Below are positions 1 to 8,254 of a DNA stretch of 25,391 nucleotides, in pieces (position 1 is the stretch's first letter; each line of letters begins with the position of its first letter). The notes under the pieces were generated by a model. It was not told the DNA's origin. It made no database searches and saw only the letters and a list, made by a program, of their open reading frames with translations. The stretch comes from an uncultured Clostridia bacterium (GTDB lineage: Bacteria > Bacillota > Clostridia > TANB77 > CAG-508). The translations under genes were made by a program, and so were the position numbers. The DNA lies in assembly GCA_934149115.1 (NCBI GenBank), contig CAKPDW010000014.1, forward strand, positions 1-25,391, given 5' to 3'.

Positions 1-2
1 AA

Positions 3-866
3 TTCAATATGGCAAAAATGGATCCTGAAACTGGATTATCAAATATAAAAATAAATGATATTGATGTTGAAACAATCGCACAAATTCAAATTGAAGATAT
101 ACATGCTTTTCTTGGATATATGAAAGAAACTTTTCATAGTAAGCCTGCTACACTAGCTCGTAAAGTAGCAAGTATCCGTGTCTTTTTTCATTATATGTGC
201 AATAAAACAAAAAAAATTCCAAACAACCCAGCTATTGATTTGGAAACACCTAAATTAGGAAAAAGATTACCAAGATATTTAACTTTAGACCAAAGTAGAA
301 AACTTTTAAAAGTTGCCAGCACTCCACCTCTTGGAACACACGGCAATCATGATAATTCTACAAGAAATTTTGCCATTATTACATTATTTTTAAATTCTGG
401 AATGCGTTTATCTGAATTAGTTAGTATCAATATTAAAGATATTGACTTTTCAGAAAATAAACTAAATGTTATTGGAAAAGGAAATAAAGAAAGAGCAATT
501 TATCTTAATAAAGCCTGCATGAATGCTATTAATGAATATCTAAAAGAAAGGCCAAAAGAAGGTGTTCAATTTGATTCAAAAGATGCTTTGTTTTTGAGCG
601 AACGACGTAAACGTATTAGTAATAGAACTGTTCAATATATTGTCAAAGAAGAAATGCGTATAGCTGGAATTGATCCTAATAAATATTCTGTACATAAACT
701 TAGACACACAGCTGCAACTTTGATGTATAAATATGGGAATGTAGATATTAGAGCACTACAAGTTCTGCTAGGACATGAAAGTGTTTCTACTACTGAAATT
801 TACACGCACGTGGATAGTGACCAAATAAGAAGTGCAATTGAAAACAATCCACTTGCTGATGAATAA
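3..866 (+). CDS. Tyrosine recombinase, XerC/XerD type (5' end cut by the window edge)
   Basis: Site-specific recombinase that breaks and rejoins DNA through a tyrosine-DNA link. The reading frame is open to the window edge, and the N-terminal SAM-like core-binding domain lacks its first helix, so the gene starts outside the window. Counting from the first visible Met (position 9), the catalytic set is complete: R133 (GMRLSEL), K157 (GKGNKER), H229 and R232 (HKLRH), H256 (LLGHE) and Y265 (IYTH). The length and motifs fit the chromosomal XerC/XerD group, but a phage or integrative-element integrase cannot be excluded because no attachment site is visible. The adenylyltransferase gene begins 14 bases after the stop, so the two are probably co-transcribed. 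Confidence 0.9.
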   Translation, partial: FNMAKMDPETGLSNIKINDIDVETIAQIQIEDIHAFLGYMKETFHSKPATLARKVASIRVFFHYMCNKTKKIPNNPAIDLETPKLGKRLPRYLTLDQSRKLLKVASTPPLGTHGNHDNSTRNFAIITLFLNSGMRLSELVSINIKDIDFSENKLNVIGKGNKERAIYLNKACMNAINEYLKERPKEGVQFDSKDALFLSERRKRISNRTVQYIVKEEMRIAGIDPNKYSVHKLRHTAATLMYKYGNVDIRALQVLLGHESVSTTEIYTHVDSDQIRSAIENNPLADE

Positions 867-880
867 TATAGGAGGTTTTT

Positions 881-1363
881 ATGGAAAAAATAGGTTTTTT
901 TGCTGGAAGTTTTGACCCTTTTACAAAAGGGCATTTACATGTTGTAAAAATTTCAGCTCAATTATTTGATAAAGTTATTATTGGAATTGGAATTAACCCA
1001 ACAAAAGAAAGAAGATTTGATACAGAAATTATGGCTGATGGTATAAGAAAAGTTCTAAAACGCGAAGGTCTTGCAAATGTTGAAGTTGTTTCTTATGATA
1101 ATCTTTCTGTTACTACTGCAATTTCACATAATGCTACTTTTTTAATTAGAGGAATTAGAAATGGTATGGATTATGATTTCGAAGAAACACTGGCTACATT
1201 AAACAAAGAATTTTCTAATTTAGATACTATTTATATTCGTGCTGGTGAAATTGGTCCTATTAATTCTACAATGATTATGGATTTAATTCGCAATAATGCT
1301 GACTTAACTAAATATTTACCAGAAGAAATTATTGATATAGTAACAAAACAACCTAGCATATAA
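881..1363 (+). CDS. coaD: Phosphopantetheine adenylyltransferase (CoaD-like)
   Basis: Nucleotidyltransferase of the T/HxGH family. CoaD itself transfers AMP from ATP to 4'-phosphopantetheine to make dephospho-CoA, the penultimate step of coenzyme A synthesis in the cytosol. At 160 residues it has the normal CoaD length. Visible motifs are GSFDPFTKGH (residues 9-18), K42 in NPTKE, LIRGIR (88-93) and a C-terminal INSTMI (127-132) in place of the usual ISSTxxR. An AGGAGG ribosome binding site lies 7 bases before the ATG. The active-site loops are somewhat divergent (TKGH for TNGH, GPINST for WSxISST), so a CoaD paralogue with another substrate is possible. It follows the recombinase gene closely and ends inside a terminator stem. 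Confidence 0.8.
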   Translation: MEKIGFFAGSFDPFTKGHLHVVKISAQLFDKVIIGIGINPTKERRFDTEIMADGIRKVLKREGLANVEVVSYDNLSVTTAISHNATFLIRGIRNGMDYDFEETLATLNKEFSNLDTIYIRAGEIGPINSTMIMDLIRNNADLTKYLPEEIIDIVTKQPSI

Positions 1364-1378
1364 GTACTAGGTTGTTTT
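1345..1378. terminator. Bidirectional Rho-independent terminator overlapping the coaD stop
   Basis: A perfect 12-bp stem (1345-1356 with 1367-1378, arm AAAACAACCTAG) with a 10-base loop. The + strand continues with TTTTACTTTAT and the minus strand with TTTTGTTACT, so it can stop coaD and the opposing murT operon. The coaD stop codon lies in the loop. Confidence 0.75.
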
Positions 1379-1381
1379 ACT

Positions 1382-1422
1382 TTATATAATAGGAAAGTCA
1401 TGCTGACTTTTCTATTATATAA
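1382..1422. repeat. Long palindrome, copy 1 of the TATATAATAGG hairpin
   Basis: Inverted repeat of 19 bases per arm (1382-1400 with 1404-1422), one G-U pair, three-base loop TGC. The outer part of the arm, TATATAATAGG, is shared with the palindrome at 12926-12962. No U-run follows on either strand, so it is a poor classical terminator. Like the other copy, it lies between convergent genes. Confidence 0.7.
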
Positions 1423-1453
1423 AAAATTGCATAGAAAATTTTCAGATTTGTTC

Positions 1454-3223
1454 TTAATTTGTATTTAATTCACTATATTTCTCTTTCAATTTAACATATC
1501 CCAATTCATGCCATTCATTATATGCTAAATTTAATCTAAATAATAATTTTGGTTTCGCACCTGCTCTATTCTTATCAATAACCCCTATATAATATCTTAC
1601 ATCAGGATCCTCAAATTCTTCCAAATCAGTACATGTTATAAATCTGTCAGAATCAGAATATTCATAATCCTTTAAATGATTTCTTTGTATTTGCTTAAAT
1701 AAAGTTAATGAATCAAATACTTCCTTTATTGTTTTACTTACAGATAAATCATTTATTGTCAAATTGATTGGTAATGTAGAATTTTCAGATAACTGAATTG
1801 AAGCTCCTATAAATATATCAAATTTTTGTGCTAACTCTGAAAGCAATGTCGCAGTCTTTTTTAATTCATCTGCATTTCCAATATTATTAACATCTGATTT
1901 TAATGTATCATAAAATACGTATTCTATACCATCTTTATACATATAATTTGATATTACTTCATGTAAATCATTATTTGTATATTCTGTAAGATGTACAAAA
2001 TATACTGAATTATTTATTTGTTCATTTAGCCATTTTGTTACTTCCATTATTTGGTTGAATTCTGTTGATATTCCTGGAAGTCTTCTTACAAATTCTTCTT
2101 GTGATTCATTATCTAATTTCTTAATAAACCCTTGTTCATCTAATAAAACTTCATTTGGTCTATCATCTCTAAATTTGAACTCTAATAATTCGCTTTCATT
2201 TTTTACTAATTTTTGCTTATGAAATTTTTGAATTTCAGGATTATTTATTATTGTTGTTAATAAACATAATCTCATTTTATCTTCTGTCATCTCATTTGAA
2301 ACAACTAATACTTTTTTCTTGTGTATAAATGCGATATTACATGCCAAGTTAACTGTAAATCTACTTTTACCAGCATTTGAAGGCATTGCATATGTCATTA
2401 TTTCACCTTTTCTAAATCCTTTAAACACTTTTGTCATAATTGGAAAAGGTAATGGCACACCTTCTCTTAAATCATTTTTATCATCTAACCAAAATTCAGC
2501 AATATGACTATTTAGCACAGCTTGGCTCAATCTGTTAGTTACATTTATTTGTTTTATCGCTGCTTCAACCTCATCTGCAGACATATCTCTATATTTTATA
2601 TATGTTTTAATTTCTAAAATTTTATCTTGAATCTTTCTAGTTGGTGCTTTTATATAACTTCTTTTTAGAATAAACAATTTTTTTAATTCTCTATATATTA
2701 ATTCAAAATCATATTTTTGATCAAGGGGAGCTGCAGCCATTGCACATTTTAAATCATATAATTCTGCAATAGCTTTGGGAAAATTAAATCCTTCTTTTAA
2801 TTGAGGTGGTGCATGTTTTTCACCTTCTTTAAAAATTACACTCTTATATAAATTCAAAATTATTTCACTTGAAAAAAAACATAAATCTTTTTCAAAATAA
2901 TATTTTGAAATTGCATTTGGTGAACCATATAATAAAGCTATATAAATAGTTTCTAGAGTTAAATTATCTAATTCTTTTGGATATAGTGGTTCTGGTTCCT
3001 CATCTGTCACGCTATTCATTTGTGCAATTTTTCTTTCTCTTGCATCTAAAACATTTATTTCACCTTGTAATTGATAAATAAATTCATCCTTATTAAATTC
3101 TTTTTCTTTATTTTTTTCTTCATTTTTTAGCCTTTCAGCTTCCATTTGAGCTTTTCCCTTATTTAAAATCTTATTCAAATTTTTTTCAAGCTCTAAATAT
3201 TGATTGTTTTCATCTGATATCAT
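1454..3223 (-). CDS. DnaB-like RecA-fold ATPase with a divergent N-terminal region
   Basis: Resembles the C-terminal ATPase domain of the hexameric replicative helicase DnaB. Numbered from the ATG at 3223 (589 residues): Walker A MPSNAGKS at 280-287, SNEM at 309-312 matching DnaB SLEM, Walker B aspartate D439 in VFYDT, Q477 in SIQLSE and R553 in KNRAG matching the DnaB KNRNG finger loop. Residues about 85-135 faintly resemble the DnaB N-terminal helical domain. The first 70 residues are charged and probably coiled coil. An upstream in-frame GTG (3235) overlaps the Shine-Dalgarno sequence GGAGGT, so the ATG at 3223 is preferred. It is the last gene of the murT-gatD operon, 12 bases after gatD. 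Its role is unknown: an accessory or domesticated phage-type helicase is possible, and the replicative DnaB is less likely. Confidence 0.75.
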   Translation of the reverse strand: MISDENNQYLELEKNLNKILNKGKAQMEAERLKNEEKNKEKEFNKDEFIYQLQGEINVLDARERKIAQMNSVTDEEPEPLYPKELDNLTLETIYIALLYGSPNAISKYYFEKDLCFFSSEIILNLYKSVIFKEGEKHAPPQLKEGFNFPKAIAELYDLKCAMAAAPLDQKYDFELIYRELKKLFILKRSYIKAPTRKIQDKILEIKTYIKYRDMSADEVEAAIKQINVTNRLSQAVLNSHIAEFWLDDKNDLREGVPLPFPIMTKVFKGFRKGEIMTYAMPSNAGKSRFTVNLACNIAFIHKKKVLVVSNEMTEDKMRLCLLTTIINNPEIQKFHKQKLVKNESELLEFKFRDDRPNEVLLDEQGFIKKLDNESQEEFVRRLPGISTEFNQIMEVTKWLNEQINNSVYFVHLTEYTNNDLHEVISNYMYKDGIEYVFYDTLKSDVNNIGNADELKKTATLLSELAQKFDIFIGASIQLSENSTLPINLTINDLSVSKTIKEVFDSLTLFKQIQRNHLKDYEYSDSDRFITCTDLEEFEDPDVRYYIGVIDKNRAGAKPKLLFRLNLAYNEWHELGYVKLKEKYSELNTN

Positions 3224-3235
3224 ATTTACCTCCAC

Positions 3236-3982
3236 TTAACTATTTTCTAAAAATCTTTTAAAAAGCTGTTCTCTGCACTTGTTTTCAAATTCATCATTTA
3301 TTTCATCTAAATTTATATCTTCATTATATTTTCTTTTTAATGCATATCTTATAATATGATCAGCAATCTCTGGATTTTTTGAAAGCAAAGGACCATGTAA
3401 ATATGTAGCAATAACATTTTTTCTCATAAATCCTTCCATTAAATCTCCAAACTTATTTCCATTTCCATATAATACTGTTCCAAAATTATCTTGGGTATCA
3501 AAAGTTTGTCCACCATGATTCTCAAAGCCTATTACTTTTGTAGCTTTTCCATCTATTACAGCTTCTATTATTATATTTCCTATACATCTTTTTTTTCTAT
3601 CTTCAATTGCCTCTGTATAGTAATCAAATATTTCAAGTCCAGGAATTATATTGCCATCAACATCCTTATAATATTTTCCAAATAATTGATATGACCCACA
3701 TATCAATAAGAAAAATACTCCTTCATTTATTGCTTTTTTAATATTTTCCTTGTATTTTGTCAAATCATCTGAAAGTATTTTTTGCTCGTTATCTGCTCCC
3801 CCACCAGAAAAAACTATATCATAAGATGCAAAATCAGGTGCCTCATCATCTATTGAATAAGTATCTACTATACACTTCATTCCTCTTTTTTCTATCCTAT
3901 ATTTTAATACTTTAATATTTCCTATATCTCCATATAAATCCAATATATCTGGATATAAGTACAATATTTTAATCTCTTTCAT
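3236..3982 (-). CDS. gatD: Lipid II isoglutaminyl synthase, glutaminase subunit GatD
   Basis: CobB/CobQ-type class I glutamine amidotransferase. With MurT it converts the D-glutamate of the lipid II stem peptide to D-isoglutamine on the inner face of the membrane. The nucleophile is C95 in LLICGSYQLFG and the catalytic histidine is H196 in TYLHGPLLS, matching the Cys94/His189 pair described for Staphylococcus aureus GatD. The 248-residue length is typical. The start codon overlaps the murT stop (TAATG) and is preceded by GAGGAG, so translation is probably coupled and gives matched subunit amounts. R128, in a region DRKKR, may be the substrate arginine known in the family; that match is inferred. 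Confidence 0.93.
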   Translation of the reverse strand: MKEIKILYLYPDILDLYGDIGNIKVLKYRIEKRGMKCIVDTYSIDDEAPDFASYDIVFSGGGADNEQKILSDDLTKYKENIKKAINEGVFFLLICGSYQLFGKYYKDVDGNIIPGLEIFDYYTEAIEDRKKRCIGNIIIEAVIDGKATKVIGFENHGGQTFDTQDNFGTVLYGNGNKFGDLMEGFMRKNVIATYLHGPLLSKNPEIADHIIRYALKRKYNEDINLDEINDEFENKCREQLFKRFLENS

Positions 3983-5316
3983 TAGTTCTCCTCACTTTTT
4001 TCCTTGAACTTTATTAACTCATGTCTAGTTGGTTGTACTGATGTATAATTTGTTATTACATATTTTTTAACATTTGTTTCATATAATTTTTTAACAGCTT
4101 CTTCAACTGTTAAACATGGAATAATATTTTCAACTGGATAACCACTAACTTTAATTCTTATTGCAATATCATAAGGTCTTGTCCCAGCAGTAACTATTCT
4201 TTCAACATTTTTTAAATCTTCAAAATTTATATCCCATATCCAAGATACATCTTTTCCATCTGCAATATTGTCATTTAATACAAATAATAACTCTTTTTTT
4301 TCTTCATCTTCATTTAATAAACGTAAACTAACATTTGCTCCAGTTGGATTTTTCGCCAAATTTATAACTGTTTCGCAACCATTTACATTCATTTTTTCCA
4401 GCCTTCCATTATTTAAAACAAAACATTCTATTGTTTTTTTCACTGACTCCTCTGGAATATCAAACAATTTCGCAACTGTTGTAGCAGCTGCAATATTATA
4501 AATTGCATATATATTATTAAATTGTGTTTTATATATTTCATTATTTATTTTAAATGTTTTTTCTTCCAAATCGACATCTGTAATCTCATTATATATATCA
4601 TTTTCTCCATAATTACATTTTGGACATTGGAATTTTCCTATATGTGCATATTGATAATATTCATATCTTAAACGAGTACTGCAAAACGGACAAAATTTTC
4701 CTTCTCCTGCTTCTTTTAATTCTTTTGTAGCATATTTATATTTATCTACTCGATAATAATAAACATTTTTATTTTTGCTATTGGCCTTTCCTAATCTACT
4801 TACATTAGGATCATCTGCATTTAATATTAAATTTCCTTTATAAGATTCCAAAAACTTTTTATTTTTCAAAATAATTGTTTCTACTTCCCCAGCCCTATCT
4901 AATTGATCTCTGAAAAAATCTAATATTACTAAACAATCTAGCGGTATCATTTTATATAAAATTGGTACATAACTTTCATCTGTTTCAAAAACAAAATAAT
5001 CAGCTTTTACTTTCCCTGATAGTGTACAATTTTTTATCAATTCAGACAAAATACCTGTCTCCATATTATTTCCTTCTGCATTTGTGATTATTGTTTTACC
5101 ACTATCTTTTAAAATTTTCCCTATAATATTGTTGGTCATTGTTTTACCATTCGTTCCTGTTGTTGCAATTACTTTTCCTTCAAATTTCAGATATTCAAAT
5201 ATATCTGGATTTATTTTATACGCAACTTTTCCAGGTAGATTTCCACCATTTTTTCCAAATAATTTCAATATCTTACAAATAATTTTTGTCATTAATATCG
5301 TAAAAAAATTTTTCAT
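3982..5316 (-). CDS. murT: Lipid II isoglutaminyl synthase, Mur-ligase subunit MurT
   Basis: ATP-dependent Mur-ligase-family subunit that activates the D-Glu alpha-carboxylate of lipid II for amidation by ammonia from GatD. Visible elements are the P-loop TGTNGKT (residues 53-59), the central Mur ligase domain and the MurT-specific zinc ribbon with CPFC (209-212) and CPKC (231-234). The C-terminal domain contains DVSWIWD; the aspartate before it (D356) fits the catalytic aspartate reported for MurT-GatD. The length of 444 residues is normal. A weak AGAGG precedes the ATG. It is the first gene of a three-gene operon with gatD and the DnaB-like ATPase, behind the promoter at 5351-5379. Confidence 0.95.
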   Translation of the reverse strand: MKNFFTILMTKIICKILKLFGKNGGNLPGKVAYKINPDIFEYLKFEGKVIATTGTNGKTMTNNIIGKILKDSGKTIITNAEGNNMETGILSELIKNCTLSGKVKADYFVFETDESYVPILYKMIPLDCLVILDFFRDQLDRAGEVETIILKNKKFLESYKGNLILNADDPNVSRLGKANSKNKNVYYYRVDKYKYATKELKEAGEGKFCPFCSTRLRYEYYQYAHIGKFQCPKCNYGENDIYNEITDVDLEEKTFKINNEIYKTQFNNIYAIYNIAAATTVAKLFDIPEESVKKTIECFVLNNGRLEKMNVNGCETVINLAKNPTGANVSLRLLNEDEEKKELLFVLNDNIADGKDVSWIWDINFEDLKNVERIVTAGTRPYDIAIRIKVSGYPVENIIPCLTVEEAVKKLYETNVKKYVITNYTSVQPTRHELIKFKEKSEEN

Positions 5317-5350
5317 CTATTTTCCTCTTAATCCTCTTTTTTTCAACTAA

Positions 5351-5379
5351 ATTATATTTCTAATACTAATCTATGTCAA
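5351..5379 (-). promoter_or_regulatory. Sigma-A promoter of the murT-gatD operon
   Basis: On the minus strand a perfect TTGACA (5379-5374), a 17-base spacer and a perfect TATAAT (5356-5351). The predicted start near 5344 leaves a leader of about 28 bases before murT, too short for a riboswitch. Confidence 0.8.
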
Positions 5380-5490
5380 TGGAAAATATGTTTCACTTAC
5401 TTAGTTTTGTTGTTTTTCTTTTCCATTCTCATAATAATTCTTGACTTTTCTATATGATTTTCTATTTCAAAATATTTTCATAACGGAAAA

Positions 5491-5520
5491 AGTATACACC
5501 CACAAAAAGTCCACTGTCAA
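5491..5520 (-). promoter_or_regulatory. Second upstream promoter candidate for the murT operon
   Basis: TTGACA (5520-5515), an 18-base spacer and TATACT (5496-5491) on the minus strand, about 140 bases upstream of the proximal promoter. No gene or clear hairpin lies between the two, so this would give murT a leader of about 170 bases. Confidence 0.5.
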
Positions 5521-5587
5521 TAATACTAGAACTTATTTTATCTCAAAGCAAATGCAGTCATTTATAACTTTCTATAATGTTAAAATA

Positions 5588-5613
5588 GCTTAGAATATCA
5601 TACTATTCTAAGC
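5588..5613 (-). terminator. Terminator after the LPXTG gene
   Basis: A 10-bp stem GCTTAGAATA/TATTCTAAGC with a 6-base loop. On the minus strand it is followed by TATTTTAAC, a modest U-tract. It lies between the surface-protein stop codon and the murT promoters. Confidence 0.55.
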
Positions 5614-5645
5614 CATCTTTTATAATAAAATATATTATATAAAAA

Positions 5646-6458
5646 TTATTCTTTCATATCACCACATTTTTTATACTTAATTAAAGATACTGTTGAACTA
5701 ATTGCTAATAAAACAATTGCACCAATTATAATTCTCGTTTTTCCTGTTTCTGGTAAATCATCTTTTGCTTGTGTTGTCGAATTATTTTTATTTGTAGTAG
5801 TTACACTTTGATTACTCGTAGTTGTTTTTGAACTGCCAGTACTTGTTGATTGTGCATTTGATGATGTAGTAAGTTTATTTGAATTTGAGCTATTAGAAGA
5901 ACTTCCACTTGGCGATTGTACAGGAGTACTGCTGTTATTACTACTATTGTTCCCACTATTACTACTATTACTATTATTGTTACTATTGTTATTACTATTA
6001 TTATCTCCAGTTGAACTGTTATTGCCATTATCTCCACTATTATTTTGATTGCCATCAGAAGGAACTTGACTATCTGTCCACTCTTTTATAACGTTCATTT
6101 CTTCTTTTAAATCATTCAAATTATCATTTGTTAATTTATCAATTTGCGAATTCAATTCAGCTTTTAACACTGTTAACACAAATGAACTCATTCCAGATAC
6201 ATTTTCCAAAGATTTAACATCTGCTTTTAATGTTTCTTTTAAGGTATCATCGACAGTTGTAGCCGAATTCAAATCATTATAAGCTTTATCAATAACTTGT
6301 TTAAATTGATTCAAATCTCCTAAACTTTCTTTATTCTCAGTTAGTAATTCTGTTAATTGATCTTTTTCACTTTGTGTAACTGCATATGCTGATGAAATAC
6401 ATAAACAACATATTAAAGCAATTACTAACATTATTATTTTTTTCTTATGTGTTTTCAT
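5646..6458 (-). CDS. LPXTG-anchored surface protein with an Asn/Ser/Thr-rich stalk
   Basis: Secreted protein predicted to be fixed to peptidoglycan by sortase. Residues 1-26 form a signal peptide (KKK, hydrophobic core, AYA cleavage-like site). Residues 30-130 are helical and charged, with no domain I recognise. Residues 135-230 are a low-complexity Asn/Ser/Thr/Gly stalk built from repeated AAT and AGT codons. The end is a standard sorting signal: LPETG (235-239), a hydrophobic segment (242-260) and the basic tail KYKK. No sortase gene is in the window. AAGGGG lies about 15 bases upstream of the ATG, longer than usual, so translation may be weak or the start slightly different. The coding repeats could vary in length by slippage. 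Binding partner unknown. Confidence 0.85.
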   Translation of the reverse strand: MKTHKKKIIMLVIALICCLCISSAYAVTQSEKDQLTELLTENKESLGDLNQFKQVIDKAYNDLNSATTVDDTLKETLKADVKSLENVSGMSSFVLTVLKAELNSQIDKLTNDNLNDLKEEMNVIKEWTDSQVPSDGNQNNSGDNGNNSSTGDNNSNNNSNNNSNSSNSGNNSSNNSSTPVQSPSGSSSNSSNSNKLTTSSNAQSTSTGSSKTTTSNQSVTTTNKNNSTTQAKDDLPETGKTRIIIGAIVLLAISSTVSLIKYKKCGDMKE

Positions 6459-6501
6459 ATCTTACAAATTCATCCCCTTATAAACATATATACATAATTA
6501 T

Positions 6502-6529
6502 ATTTTACTATAATCAAGCTAAATGTCAA
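6502..6529 (-). promoter_or_regulatory. Promoter of the LPXTG gene
   Basis: TTGACA (6529-6524), a 16-base spacer and TAAAAT (6507-6502) on the minus strand. It lies directly downstream of the hydrolase terminator and about 40 bases before the start codon. Confidence 0.6.
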
Positions 6530-6543
6530 TTACAATTTTGTAA

Positions 6544-6573
6544 CAAAAAAGGTGCTCCATTGGAACACCTTTC
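6544..6573 (-). terminator. Terminator of the hydrolase gene
   Basis: On the minus strand, an 11-bp stem AAAGGTGTTCC/GGAGCACCTTT (6572-6562 with 6558-6548, one G-U pair) with a 3-base loop runs into TTTTTT. It begins about 25 bases after the stop codon. Confidence 0.9.
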
Positions 6574-6597
6574 TCTCGTCGATTTTCAGTCCTAATT

Positions 6598-8049
6598 TTA
6601 AATGCCAAACATATTTTTAAGTAATCTTAAAGCTTTTATTAAACTACTAATTGTTGAAGTTTCTTGTTCTGTTTCTTCTTGATAATCTGATGTTTTGTCA
6701 ACATCTACACTATTTTTTATTTTTTCTGTTTGAGTAATAAAATTCTTAATATGTCCTTCATAAACATTTTCTTTATGACCAAGTATTATAAAGGCATGTT
6801 CTTCTCCCTCAGCTGTGAATCTTTGTACATATGGAATATTCTCATTCTCCATTGCTGTTTGATAAATTGCATCACTATTTTTAAATGGAACTGTAGAATC
6901 TGATGTACCATGTACAATTAACAATGGTGTTGAACTCTTTTTCAAACTATTCAAGTTATTTTGCAATTCTTCAAAGTTTTCTTCAGTTAATCCTACATCA
7001 ACTTTTTCCATAATTAATTTCTTTATTGTTGCTTCAGAAATTACCTCTGAAAGACTTGTCTTATGAAATATTCCCAATATCTTGGCAACTAATTTATTAT
7101 CTCCTTTTGATTCAAGCATATCATTGATAATTCCTGTCATAGATGTATAACCACAATCTTCCACTAATCCTATAACATTTTTGTCACTAATTGTTTGACC
7201 ATCTACTTCTAATCCAGATAAGAACACTGTTGTTGCACCACCTAAAGAGACACCATGGACAATAATTTCATCACATTTATCAGGATATTTCTCATTAATA
7301 TATGTTAACCAATCCCAAACATCCAAGCTTTCCAAATATCCCATAGTTCCATCGCCTTCACTATTTCCAAAACCTCTTAGGTCAGGTGCTAATACGTTAA
7401 ATCCTTGATTTAAGTACATTTGTCCTAATGAATCTGCCATTGCTTGACCATTCATCATAAATCCATGAACTAATACAACCCATTTCCCTGATGTTGGATT
7501 TCCATCTGAATCAGCATCTGCATAATATATATTGCCACTTAATTTTACATTATACTTATCTCCTGATAATTTATCAGCTGTTGTTGCTGTCATATCACTA
7601 ACTACAACATTAGGTTTTAAACTCTTTACTGCTGAACCACTGCTTCCTAATGCTGATTTTACGATTTCTAAAATTGAACTTAATAATTTACTAGAACTAT
7701 TTTCATCAGATGAAATTGTTTTATTAGAAATCTGATTAAATATTTTTGATAAAGCTGTATTTGTGTTATATTTACCTTGCATTTCTTGAACTTTATCAAG
7801 AATTTCAATTTTTGTAGTACTAACATCTTTTGTAGTACTCATACTTCCTAAGTATTGATTTAACTCTGTTAAAGCTTTTGTATAATCTGTTACTTCTGCA
7901 TATTTACTATTAAAAATTTTTAAACTATCTCTTTTTGGAGATATACTAAATTTGAATGCTGCATTTGATACAATTGGTATATTAACCATACATATTACAA
8001 GCATTACTATAACTGTTTTTTGCAACATTTTTGAAAAACATTTTTTCAA
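6598..8049 (-). CDS. Secreted or membrane-tethered alpha/beta hydrolase
   Basis: Serine hydrolase of the alpha/beta fold, probably exported. The N-terminus has lysines and a hydrophobic segment ending SNA (about residue 30), followed by a 130-residue helical region of unknown role. The hydrolase core has HGFMMNG (oxyanion region, about 195), nucleophile S268 in HGVSLGG, acid D384 in GTSDSTVPF and H418 in GEEHAF. This resembles the S9/prolyl-oligopeptidase-like and BAAT-like hydrolases, but the substrate cannot be read from sequence. The best start is TTG at 8049, 9 to 10 bases after GAAGGGAG. A TTG at 8058 is too close to that site, and an ATG at 8028 is possible but lacks a good site. The tail (from about 455) is acidic, then amphipathic. 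Confidence 0.8.
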   Translation of the reverse strand: MKKCFSKMLQKTVIVMLVICMVNIPIVSNAAFKFSISPKRDSLKIFNSKYAEVTDYTKALTELNQYLGSMSTTKDVSTTKIEILDKVQEMQGKYNTNTALSKIFNQISNKTISSDENSSSKLLSSILEIVKSALGSSGSAVKSLKPNVVVSDMTATTADKLSGDKYNVKLSGNIYYADADSDGNPTSGKWVVLVHGFMMNGQAMADSLGQMYLNQGFNVLAPDLRGFGNSEGDGTMGYLESLDVWDWLTYINEKYPDKCDEIIVHGVSLGGATTVFLSGLEVDGQTISDKNVIGLVEDCGYTSMTGIINDMLESKGDNKLVAKILGIFHKTSLSEVISEATIKKLIMEKVDVGLTEENFEELQNNLNSLKKSSTPLLIVHGTSDSTVPFKNSDAIYQTAMENENIPYVQRFTAEGEEHAFIILGHKENVYEGHIKNFITQTEKIKNSVDVDKTSDYQEETEQETSTISSLIKALRLLKNMFGI

Positions 8050-8151
8050 AATTATCAACTCCCTTCAAAATTTCGTTTAATAATTTAAAGCATAATCATA
8101 CTTTTTGAAAATGTTATAAGAACAATTAAAAGTTTAATTACTCTACATAAT

Positions 8152-8180
8152 ATATTAACATTATTGGCAAGCTTTGTCAA
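8152..8180 (-). promoter_or_regulatory. Promoter of the hydrolase gene
   Basis: TTGACA (8180-8175), a 17-base spacer and TAATAT (8157-8152) on the minus strand, predicting a leader of about 95 bases before the TTG start. Confidence 0.65.
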
Positions 8181-8208
8181 TAATTTACAGCTAAATAACA
8201 GCACATCA

Positions 8209-8236
8209 CCCCTGACACCCATATGGTTGTCAGGGG
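8209..8236. repeat. GC-rich palindrome CCCCTGACA/TGTCAGGGG
   Basis: A 9-bp inverted repeat (8209-8217 with 8228-8236) plus two further inner pairs, in an otherwise very AT-rich region, followed by GGACGTTTCC. It is not followed by a U-run on either strand. The GTCAGGGGGACG end is reminiscent of repetitive extragenic palindromes carried by REP-type transposases, but that is recalled, not tested. Only one copy is in the window. Confidence 0.45.
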
Positions 8237-8254
8237 GACGTTTCCATTGACAAC

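Noticed and set aside
5930..6010. Tandem triplet repeat that could suggest a CRISPR or satellite
   Set aside because: It is the imperfect codon repeat of the Asn/Ser stalk, with no spacer-repeat periodicity.
5909..6091. Tyr/Cys-rich and Ile/Val-rich frames across the low-complexity stalk
   Set aside because: They are by-products of the AAT/AGT repeat in other frames of the LPXTG gene and have no start signals.
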